The translations under genes and the position numbers were made by a program. From contig JBKPSJ010000269.1 of the NCBI GenBank assembly GCA_046765875.1, positions 1-27,119 on the forward strand: a stretch of DNA of 27,119 nt, given 5' to 3'. Below are positions 14,920-21,238 of this stretch, one piece after another. A model generated the notes under the pieces. That model made no database searches, was not told where the DNA came from, and saw only the letters and a program-made list of their open reading frames with translations. Source of the stretch: DASRHY01 sp046765875. Its GTDB lineage: Bacteria; Actinomycetota; Actinomycetes; Propionibacteriales; Kribbellaceae. Positions within the stretch are counted from its first letter, which is position 1. Every line of letters begins with the position of its first letter.

Positions 14920-15825
14920 TCAGGAGAGCAGTTTGGCCGCGAGATAAGTCTCGGTGCCGGCCAGCCCGACCGAGCAGAACACCACCGTCTGGTCCGGCGA
15001 GGTCCGGCCCTTGGCGTCACCGGCGAGCACCGCGCCGAGGCTGGTCAGCCGCTTCTGCTGCGGCGTACCGGCGAGCACGAACGGCGGGTCGTACGCCTCG
15101 GTCTGGGCGATCGAGTCGGTCACCGCGACGTCGGCGCGAGCGATCAGGTCGGGCCCGAACTCGGCCCGGCCCTTCTGCTTCGGCCCGACCGTGGTGACGT
15201 ACGCGCCGTCGGTGACCCAGGACGCCTCGATCACCGGCGTAGGACTGTTGGTCGCGAGCACGACGATCTCCCGGTTGGAGACGGCCAGCTTCGGGGTCGG
15301 CGCGATCACCGCGTCCAGCCCGAGCTCGTCGCGGGCCCGGGCCACGAACGCCTCCCGGCGCGGCCGGTTGCGCCCGTACACCGCGACCCGGCCGAGCCTG
15401 CGCACGGTCGAGATCGCCCACAGATGGTTCCATGCCTGTACGCCGGTCCCGACCAGGCCGAGCGTGTCGGCATCCGGTCTGGCCAGCGCGTCGGCCGCGA
15501 CGGCCCCGATCGCACCCACCCGGCGCGGCCCGAGTTCGTTGCCCACGACAACACCGCGGACGGTGCCGTCCTTCCAATCGTGGACGACCACGACCTCGGC
15601 ACCGGGGTGGGCGTCGAAGGAGTCGTACGAGCGGTACCCGAACCACTCACCCTCCAGCGCGCCGGTGGTGAACACCAGTCGGCCGTCCCCCAGATCGGTG
15701 CTGACGCGCGGCGGAGTGCGCAGCCGGCCCGTGTGGGCGTCGATGACCGCGTCGCGCATCCAAGTGACTGCGGTCCGAGCATCAAGCCGTTCTGCGATGT
15801 CGCTATCGGTCAGCACTGTCCGCAT
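14920..15825 (-). CDS. Ornithine cyclodeaminase / mu-crystallin family protein
   Basis: A 301-residue NAD(P)-dependent member of the OCD/mu-crystallin fold, which includes ornithine cyclodeaminase, alanine dehydrogenase and imino acid reductases. The Rossmann core is LGLVGTGVQAWNHLWAI, followed by VAVYGRNRPRREAFVARA. Domain-closing features PPRVSTDLGDGRLVFTTGAL and PKQKGRAEFGPDLIARADVAVTDS are present. The catalytic-type Lys expected after a Gly in the family (G-x-K-V) is replaced by Arg in GYRSYDSF. This separates it from true ornithine cyclodeaminases, so the reaction is left open. A short inverted repeat lies just upstream. The gene sits with the nitroreductase between tatD and rpfB, an insertion into the conserved block. 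Confidence 0.85.
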   Translation of the reverse strand: MRTVLTDSDIAERLDARTAVTWMRDAVIDAHTGRLRTPPRVSTDLGDGRLVFTTGALEGEWFGYRSYDSFDAHPGAEVVVVHDWKDGTVRGVVVGNELGPRRVGAIGAVAADALARPDADTLGLVGTGVQAWNHLWAISTVRRLGRVAVYGRNRPRREAFVARARDELGLDAVIAPTPKLAVSNREIVVLATNSPTPVIEASWVTDGAYVTTVGPKQKGRAEFGPDLIARADVAVTDSIAQTEAYDPPFVLAGTPQQKRLTSLGAVLAGDAKGRTSPDQTVVFCSVGLAGTETYLAAKLLS

Positions 15826-15833
15826 GGTGCCAT

Positions 15834-15859
15834 ACTTCAGCCGACTCCAGACCTGAAGT
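15834..15859 (-). promoter_or_regulatory. Inverted repeat upstream of the OCD-family gene
   Basis: Perfect 7-bp arms ACTTCAG (15834-15840) and CTGAAGT (15853-15859), 12 bases apart, lie 9-34 bases before the start codon at 15825. On the minus strand a TATGGC hexamer touches the start side. This is a plausible operator for an unidentified regulator. Confidence 0.4.
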
Positions 15860-15915
15860 CAACGGGCAGTTCTACCGTCGTCTTCACCGCCGTCGGCACA
15901 GAGTGAATACGAACC

Positions 15916-16821
15916 TCACCACGGACCGCCGAACGCGGCGTCGGCGTTGGCCGACAGCGCCTCGCACAATTCTGGAACTGAGATGTTCAGCACACCCGCC
16001 ATCCTGCGGACGGTATGCGGAATCAGGTACGAGGCGTTGGGCCGGCCGCGGTGCGGTGAGGGGGTCAGGTACGGCGCGTCGGTCTCCACCAGGATCCGGT
16101 CAAGCGGAGTGACGGCGAGCGCGTCGCGCAGCGACTGGGCGTTCTTGAACGTCACCACCCCGGCGAAGCTGAGCCAGGCGCCGCGCTCCACGCACCTGCG
16201 GGCGAGTTCGGTGTCGCCGGAGAAGCAGTGCATGACGAACCGGTCCGGCACCCCCTCACGATCCAGGATCGCCAGGATGTCCTCGTGGGCGTCGCGGTCG
16301 TGGATCATCAACGTCTTGCCCAGCCGCTTGGCCATCGCGATGTGCGCGGCGAACGACTCCTGCTGCGCGGCCCGGCCATCGGGCCCGGTACGGAAATAGT
16401 CCAGCCCGGTCTCGCCGACCACCCGGACCCGGTCCGACCCGGCCGCCAGCCGCTCGATCTCGGCCAGCGCCGCGTCGAGGTCGGCCACCTTCGGCGCCTC
16501 GTTCGGATGCAGGGCTATGCCGGCGATCACGCCCGGGTAGGTGCCGGCGGCGTCTACCGCCCAGGCGGCGCCCTCGAGGTCGCAGCCGACCTGGACGATC
16601 CGGGTGACGCCGACCGACGCCGCCATCCGGACCGCGTCGGCGGCGCCGAGCCAGGCGCCGTCCTCGCCGTCGGCGATGTCGAGATGGCAGTGTGCGTCGA
16701 CGACGCTGATCGGCAACGGGTCCGGCAGTGGCGGGCGGCTCAGGTCGCGCGATCGGCCGTCCTCGCCGGTCGTGGCCCGCGCCCGAGTCGGCCGGTGCAC
16801 CTGTATGCCGTCGGAAGCCAT
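15916..16821 (-). CDS. tatD: TatD family metal-dependent DNase
   Basis: A 301-residue TIM-barrel hydrolase acting as a 3'-5' DNase in characterised homologues. The metal ligands are in place: the H-x-H pair in VDAHCHLD, the Glu in VGETGLDYF, His in LMIHDRDAHED and MHCFSG, and the Asp in LVETDAPYLTP. The SPHRGRPNASYLIPHTVRRMA segment is typical of bacterial TatD. About 38 Arg/Pro-rich residues precede the barrel; they are an extension often predicted in actinobacterial orthologues and may be a start artefact. It belongs to the metG-tatD-rpfB-rsmA block but is here separated from metG by about 4.4 kb of accessory and decayed genes. Confidence 0.94.
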   Translation of the reverse strand: MASDGIQVHRPTRARATTGEDGRSRDLSRPPLPDPLPISVVDAHCHLDIADGEDGAWLGAADAVRMAASVGVTRIVQVGCDLEGAAWAVDAAGTYPGVIAGIALHPNEAPKVADLDAALAEIERLAAGSDRVRVVGETGLDYFRTGPDGRAAQQESFAAHIAMAKRLGKTLMIHDRDAHEDILAILDREGVPDRFVMHCFSGDTELARRCVERGAWLSFAGVVTFKNAQSLRDALAVTPLDRILVETDAPYLTPSPHRGRPNASYLIPHTVRRMAGVLNISVPELCEALSANADAAFGGPW

Positions 16822-16864
16822 ACCCGCCAGCCTAGTTCGAGCCTCAACTGTGTTTGACGAGGCG

Positions 16865-17221
16865 CTACGCCGCGGCTGAGGTGGCGGCCGCGTCGCCGGA
16901 CAGCCGTTGCGCCAGCCAGACCGGCACGATGGACACGATGATCAGCGCCGCGGCGACGACGTTGACGATCGGCGCCTGGTATCGGCAGCGTCTGCTGCCG
17001 CGCCCCGGCGGTGAACGTGGTCACGATGATCTCGTCGAAGGACAGCGCGAACGCCAGGAGCGCGCCGGCCAGCAGCGCGGAGCGCAGCATCGGGAACGTC
17101 ACCAGCCGGAACGTGGTCAGCATCGACGCACCCAGGTCGGCACTGGCCTGCTCGAGGTTCGAGCCGAGCCGGCGCAGCCGGGCGATGACGTTGTTGAACA
17201 CCGTGACGATGATCAGATCTT
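16865..17221 (-). pseudogene. PotC-type polyamine ABC permease, C-terminal remnant
   Basis: The minus strand encodes DLIIVTVFNNVIARLRRLG, SNLEQASADLGAS (the EAA loop that docks on the ATPase), the helix SALLAGALLAFALSFDEIIV and TTFTAGARQQTLPI. The frame is then lost. The next frame continues with APIVNVVAAALIIVSIVPVWLAQRL to a natural stop at 16865. The gap fits a deletion of about 29 bases removing the usual WIF-NLFRPNQ segment. Upstream, the permease half is fused at about 17220 to the tail of a PotD gene, so its own N-terminus, PotB and probably PotA are gone. It is nonfunctional as a transporter. Confidence 0.8.
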
Positions 17222-18238
17222 CTCCGAGTAGGCCTCGTCGCCCGCGTGGTACGTCGCGCGGTGCGACTTGTCCGCGGTCAGCGCTTAGGCCTTGCCGTTG
17301 GCCGGCGACTCACCGAAGTACTCGGCGACGGCCGCGTTCGCCTCCGGGCTGATGATGTGGTTCATCCACATGTAGCCGCAGTTCTTGTTCTTCGAGGTGG
17401 CGCTCAGCATCCAGGTGTCGGACCAGCCGGTCACGCCCTCGGTCGGCACCCTGACGTCCACCGGCACCTTCTCGCCGCTCGCGACGTTCGCGATCACCTG
17501 CCAGGTCGTACCGAGCACCGAGTTGCCGCTGGTGAACGCCTGAACCTCCTTGAGGTAGTCCGACCAGTACTCCGAGATCAGCGTCTTCTGCTGTTTGAGC
17601 AGGTCGACCGTGGCCTGGAACTGCTTGTCGTCGAGGGCGTACGGGTTTCTTGATACCCAGGTCCGGCTCGGTCGCCATCAGGTACATCGCGGCGTCGGCG
17701 ATGTAGATCGGCGAGTCGTACGCCGTGACCTTGCCCTTGTACGGCGAGTTCGGGTCGAACACCGTCCCCCAACTGGTCGGCGCCGGCTTCACCTTGTCCG
17801 TACGCCACATCAGCAGGTTCGCGCCGTACCCGTGCGGTACGCCGTACATCTGGCCCTTGACCGAGTTCCACGACCGATTCTTCAGGTACGGGTAGATGTC
17901 GGCGTAGTTCGGGATCAGGTCGGTGTTGATCGGCTCGACCAGGCCACCGGCGATCAGCCGCAGCGATGCGTCGCCGGAGGCCGACACCACGTCGTACTAT
18001 CCGGTCTTCATCAGCCTGACCGCCTCGTCGGAGGTGCCGAACGTCTTGACCGTCACCTGGCAGCCGGTCGCCTTCTCGAACGGCGTCACCCAGTCGACCT
18101 TCGGGTCATTGCTGCCGTCCTCGGCGTACCCGGGCCAGGCCAGCACGCTGACCTTGCGCTCACCGACGCCGAGCTTGTCCATCTTGGGCAGGTCGGGCGC
18201 GGTGAACCCGGTGGTGCCGGCGGCACCCTCGTCGCCCG
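17222..18238 (-). pseudogene. PotD-type polyamine-binding protein gene with several disabling lesions
   Basis: Fragments in sequence read as one spermidine/putrescine-binding protein: GDEGAAGTTGFTAPDLPKMD, KVSVLAWPGYAEDG, KTFGTSDEAVRLMKTG, YDVVSASGDASLRLIAGG, NSVKGQMYGVPHGYGANLL, MATEPDLGIK, DDKQFQATVDLL, VLGTTWQVIANVASG and MWMNHIISPEANAAV. Lesions: the signal peptide is missing at the 18238 border; TAG at 17997-17999 where Gln is expected; a one-base insertion in the TTT run near 17647; TAA at 17285-17287 inside the tail (GKA-stop-ALTADKS), followed by HRAT where a Cys is usual; and truncation into potC. This is decay, not one sequencing slip. In life it would have been a membrane-anchored lipoprotein delivering polyamines to PotABC. 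Confidence 0.85.
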
Positions 18239-18690
18239 AACCGGCGGCTCGGCGAGCTCAGCCTGGCCCAGCTGCGCGACCTGGGCGACCACTACGGGTG
18301 CGATCGCCGGCACCTCGGCCCGGCTCGCCGCCGAGCGGGCCACGCCGGAGGACATCGAGCGGCTGCGCGGCGTCTGCGACGCGCTCGAGAGCGCCGACGG
18401 CGCCGGGGCCCCGGCGGCGTGCCGACGGCCAGTTCCACATCGAGGTCGCCGCCACGGCGCAGTCCACCCGGCTGTACCGGGCCGAGGTCAGCCTGCAGGC
18501 CGAGGTCGGCACCCTGTTGTGGCTCGCGTTCGGCGACGACGAGAGTCACCGCGGGACGGTTCGCAGTTGCCTGACCGTGGTCGACGCGGTCGCCCGTGCC
18601 GACGGCGAGGCCGCCCGGACCGCCGCCGAGGAGCGGGTCGCGGACTCGACGGCCCGCCTGATCGACCTCAGACTGGCCATGGAGCACTGA
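18239..18690 (+). pseudogene. GntR/FadR-type regulator remnant (FCD ligand domain)
   Basis: Only the C-terminal FCD-like domain survives. LGELSLAQLRDLGDHY is in one frame, GAIAGTSARLAAERATPEDIE with RLRGVCDALESADGAG in a second, and RRADGQFHIEVAATAQSTRL followed by GTLLWLAFGDDESHRGTVRS in the third, running to a stop at 18688-18690. The His of DGQFH and the later D-x-x-x-H pattern resemble FCD metal ligands. The DNA-binding N-terminus is absent, lost together with the PotD signal peptide at the 18238 join. At least two indels lie at about 18290 and 18415. It was probably the local repressor of the polyamine genes. Confidence 0.75.
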
Positions 18691-19424
18691 TGGTGACCAC
18701 GGCTATTGGCGGCGCTGGCTCAGCGCACAGCCAGATCCTCGACCGGGCCGGCGAGTTGATCGCCGAGGCGTTCGGCCTGGCCGAGCGAATCGCCGCGATC
18801 GTCACCGAGGCCTTCGCCACCCATGACGCGGTACGCCGTGCCGACCTGCCCGGGGTCGGCTCGCTGGTGATGCCGGTACTCAAGGACCGGCACTGCCGCC
18901 TGCAGGGCGCGGGCTTCGTCGCCGCGGTCGATGCGCTGGCCGACTCACGCTGGTGGCTGGAATGGTTCATGCGCGCCTCCAGCGGGGCACCGGAGCGGCT
19001 GCTGGTCGACACGGACCCGCGTGGCGAGAACTTCTACGACTACGTGGCGATGCCGTGGTACGACGTACCGCGCGACACCGGCCGTCGGCACATCACCGGC
19101 CCGTACGTCGACTACCTCTGCACCGACGACTACACACTGACCTTCACCATTCCGGTCACCGACGACGGCCGGTTCGTCGGCGTGGCCGGCGCCGACGTCC
19201 GGGTGCTGACCTTCGAGCAGGCGGTGATGCCGTCGCTGCGGTCCGGCCCGAAGGGAACCGCCATGGTCAACGCCCAGGGCCGGGTGGTGCTGAGCAACAG
19301 CGCCCGCCACGTCAGCGGCACCCTGATCCGCGACCCGGATGTGGCCGGCCTGTGGGCCACCGGCGACCCGCGGCTGCACCGGATCGACGACCTCCCGCTC
19401 GCCCTGGTCGATCTCGCCCTGTGA
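18690..19424 (+). CDS. Cache/PDC-like sensor domain protein, no membrane anchor
   Basis: A 244-residue soluble protein. After a helical opening (ILDRAGELIAEAFGLAERIAAIV) it shows a PDC/Cache-like small-molecule domain: FYDYVAMPWYDVPRDTGRR, HITGPYVDYLCTDDYTLTF, TIPVTDDGRFVGVAGADV and GTAMVNAQGRVVLSNSAR. Such domains usually sit outside the cell on chemoreceptors and kinases, but I see no signal peptide or membrane helix and no output domain. The ATG at 18690 overlaps the GntR stop (TGATG) with GGAG upstream, so it was coupled to the regulator. It probably acted as a ligand-sensing partner in the polyamine locus and appears intact although its neighbours are dead. Function is inferred. Confidence 0.7.
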   Translation: MVTTAIGGAGSAHSQILDRAGELIAEAFGLAERIAAIVTEAFATHDAVRRADLPGVGSLVMPVLKDRHCRLQGAGFVAAVDALADSRWWLEWFMRASSGAPERLLVDTDPRGENFYDYVAMPWYDVPRDTGRRHITGPYVDYLCTDDYTLTFTIPVTDDGRFVGVAGADVRVLTFEQAVMPSLRSGPKGTAMVNAQGRVVLSNSARHVSGTLIRDPDVAGLWATGDPRLHRIDDLPLALVDLAL

Positions 19425-19432
19425 GTAACCTC

Positions 19433-19477
19433 TTGCGATTTACTTAGTCGGCTACTAATTTTTGCTTAGCCGACTAA
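19433..19477 (+). promoter_or_regulatory. LLM oxidoreductase promoter flanked by paired palindromic sites
   Basis: A promoter fits as TTGCGA (19433-19438), 17 bases, TAATTT (19456-19461). The -10 lies in the 12-base spacer of a perfect 11-bp inverted repeat with arms TTAGTCGGCTA (19444-19454) and TAGCCGACTAA (19467-19477). Each arm is itself close to the palindrome TTAGYCGRCTAA, so two dimers could bind side by side, 23 bp apart. A T-run occurs in the loop, not after the stem, so this is not a terminator. The regulator is not identifiable here; it differs from the TCTTGA motif at tam/marR. Confidence 0.65.
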
Positions 19478-19493
19478 AGATAGAGGAGACCTG

Positions 19494-20411
19494 ATGAAGG
19501 TCGGACTGAGCATCGCCCGGTTCAACTGGCCCGGGCAGCCGGACAGCTTCGGACCGGGGCTGACCGAGATCGCCACCAACGCCGACCAGGGCGGCGTCCA
19601 CAGCATCTGGGCGATGGACCACTTCTGGCAGATCGGGTTCAACGGACCGCCGGAGGACCCGCTCCTGGAGAGCTACACCCTGCTGCCCTACCTGGCCGGT
19701 ATCACCCGGCACGTCCAGCTCGGCGCGCTGGTCACCGGTGTCAGCTACCGGCACCCCGGCGTGCTGGTCAAGGCGCTGACAAGTCTCGATGTCCTGTCCG
19801 GCGGCCGTGCCTGGCTCGGCATCGGCGCCGCCTGGAACGCTGCCGAGGCTGCTGGGCTCGGCATCCCGTTCCCGCCGCTGGCCACCCGGTACCGCCAGCT
19901 CGAGGAGACGCTGCAGATCGCCGAGCGGATGTGGTCCGGCGACGAGAGCCCGTTCCACGGTAGGGAGTACCGGCTCGAGCGACCGCTGAACTCGCCGGGC
20001 GCGATCCGGGAACCGCACCCGCCGATCCTGATCGGTGGCGGCGGCGAACGCCGTACCCTCCGGCTCGTCGCGCAGTACGCCGACGCGTGCAACCTGTTCG
20101 ATCAGGGCGACCCGGCGCCGCTCGAGCACAAGCTGGCCGTGTTGCGCCGGCACTGCGACGAGGTCGGCCGCGACTACGACGAGATCGCCAAGACCACCGC
20201 GGGCTTCCTGCCCGCGGGCGGCCCGGGAGCGGTGGCCGAGCACTTCGGGCGGCTGGCCGACCTCGGCATCGACCTGGCCGTCGTCGAACTGCCCGGCACG
20301 GACGCGTCCGCCGTCGAGCCGGTCGCGGCGGCGGCTCGTGAGGTGGCCGGATACGGACGGCCGACCCCAGCGGTGCTGGAACCGGCCGCCACAGGGCTGC
20401 TTCGGCGCTAG
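19494..20411 (+). CDS. LLM class oxidoreductase, probably F420-dependent
   Basis: A 305-residue luciferase-like TIM barrel of the LLM superfamily. Features include MKVGLSIARFNWPGQ at the N-terminus, SIWAMDHFWQIG (the substrate/cofactor strand with WAMDHF), VQLGALVTGVSYRHPGVLVK, LDVLSGGRAWLGIGAAWNAAEA, and PPILIGGGGERRTLRLVAQYAD. This pattern matches actinobacterial F420-dependent proteins such as hydride transferases and N5,N10-methylenetetrahydromethanopterin reductase-like enzymes rather than FMN monooxygenases; the cofactor is inferred. The substrate is unknown. Ribosome-binding site GAGGAG precedes ATG 19494 by seven bases, and an operator-bearing promoter lies 17-61 bases upstream. It is convergent with the SRPBCC gene. 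Confidence 0.9.
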   Translation: MKVGLSIARFNWPGQPDSFGPGLTEIATNADQGGVHSIWAMDHFWQIGFNGPPEDPLLESYTLLPYLAGITRHVQLGALVTGVSYRHPGVLVKALTSLDVLSGGRAWLGIGAAWNAAEAAGLGIPFPPLATRYRQLEETLQIAERMWSGDESPFHGREYRLERPLNSPGAIREPHPPILIGGGGERRTLRLVAQYADACNLFDQGDPAPLEHKLAVLRRHCDEVGRDYDEIAKTTAGFLPAGGPGAVAEHFGRLADLGIDLAVVELPGTDASAVEPVAAAAREVAGYGRPTPAVLEPAATGLLRR

Positions 20412-20473
20412 CTTGCTTAGGTCGGTTTCAAGAAGTGGCTGGCATGGACCGCTGGCCACGCCCACGAGCTAAG

Positions 20474-20538
20474 TGTTGTGGGTTCGCGCGTCTTGTTGTG
20501 GGTTCCTGCGAAGCACGCAGCGCCCCAACCCACAACAA
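20474..20538. repeat. TTGTTGTGGGTT repeats and nested hairpin
   Basis: TGTTGTGGGTTC occurs at 20474-20485 and again at 20494-20505. The second copy forms a 12-bp inverted pair with AACCCACAACAA (20527-20538). The intervening loop contains its own stem, CTGCG and CGCAG around AAGCA. A structured RNA, convergent terminator or repeat end are all possible. Confidence 0.6.
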
Positions 20539-20636
20539 TGTGCGGGAGCCCTCAATCCCGCGCCCGCCCGGACGCGTGCAGTCAGGCTGCTGAGCAGACA
20601 CGCCCAACGAACCGCAACGGCCCCCTGCCACCGGCG

Positions 20637-20733
20637 TCATCGGACGCGTCTGGTCAAGGGAACGTGACCAGACGCGTCCGATGAGCGACAAGGGGGGCGC
20701 GGCGGTCTCGGGGTGACCAGACGCGTCCGATGA
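20637..20733. repeat. Perfect 20-bp hairpin with a third direct copy
   Basis: Arm 1, TCATCGGACGCGTCTGGTCA (20637-20656), and its exact reverse complement (20665-20684) are separated by AGGGAACG. The 20-mer of arm 2 recurs unchanged at 20714-20733, with 29 bases between. It lies between the convergent LLM and SRPBCC genes, ending 14 bases before the SRPBCC stop. No T-tract follows. The rest of 20412-20747 holds no supported gene. Confidence 0.75.
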
Positions 20734-20747
20734 ACGGGCGGGATGGG

Positions 20748-21173
20748 TTAGCTTTCGACCTGCTTCTTCAGGCCGTCGAGCATCTGCTGCCACATGCCGG
20801 AGGAGTGCTCGGCCTCCTGCTCGCTGCCCGCGTTGTCCTGGGTGAGTGCGACGTGCGTGTGCCCGTCGTGCTCGTCCAGGTCATACGTCACCGTGTGGTA
20901 GTTCTCCGGTACGTCGTCCTGCCCGGTGAGCGGGCTGAAGTGGGTGACCCTGAGCCGGCGGCCCGGCTCGACCTCCAGCACCTCACCCTTGTCCTCGTAC
21001 GACTTGCCCTCGTACTCGCCCTTCCACCGGATCGGGCCGCCCGGCGTCCAGTCGGTCTCGACCTGGGAGCCGAACATGTACTCCTTGATCTGGTCCGGAT
21101 CGGTCATCGCCGCCCACACCCGGTCGGCGGACGCGTTGATCTCGGTTTGTGCCTTGGCCGTGTAACCGGTCAT
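20748..21173 (-). CDS. SRPBCC (AHSA1/START-like) domain protein
   Basis: A 141-residue single-domain protein with the helix-grip fold that binds hydrophobic ligands. The recognisable course is AKAQTEINASADRVWAAMTDPDQIKEYMFG, VETDWTPGGPIRWKGEYEGK, GEVLEVEPGRRLRVTHFSP, and a long C-terminal helix SSGMWQQMLDGLKKQVES, as in Aha1-domain/polyketide cyclase-like proteins of unknown function. A strong ribosome-binding site AAGGAGG precedes ATG 21173. It starts 65 bases after metG on the same strand, with a possible -10 TACTAG between, so it may have its own promoter. Function is unknown. Confidence 0.88.
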   Translation of the reverse strand: MTGYTAKAQTEINASADRVWAAMTDPDQIKEYMFGSQVETDWTPGGPIRWKGEYEGKSYEDKGEVLEVEPGRRLRVTHFSPLTGQDDVPENYHTVTYDLDEHDGHTHVALTQDNAGSEQEAEHSSGMWQQMLDGLKKQVES

Positions 21174-21238
21174 CGTTCCGTCCTCCTTATGTCCAGGACG
21201 CTAGTAGCAGTGCCCGGTGGGGAGCTTGGAGAAACGCG

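Noticed and set aside
17595..19424. Single 609-residue plus-strand ORF
   Set aside because: Its first two thirds are the antisense of potD plus out-of-frame GntR sequence; only the part from 18690 is the real gene.
19444..19477. Rho-independent terminator for the Cache-domain gene
   Set aside because: The T-run is in the loop, not after the 3' arm, and a -35/-10 pair overlaps it; an operator fits better.
20473..20684. Small plus-strand ORFs of 64-68 codons in the repeat region
   Set aside because: They run across the inverted repeats, lack ribosome-binding sites and show no domain; the hairpins explain the sequence better.
20474..20733. CRISPR array
   Set aside because: Repeats are two unrelated families, partly inverted, with irregular spacing and only three copies; no cas genes nearby.
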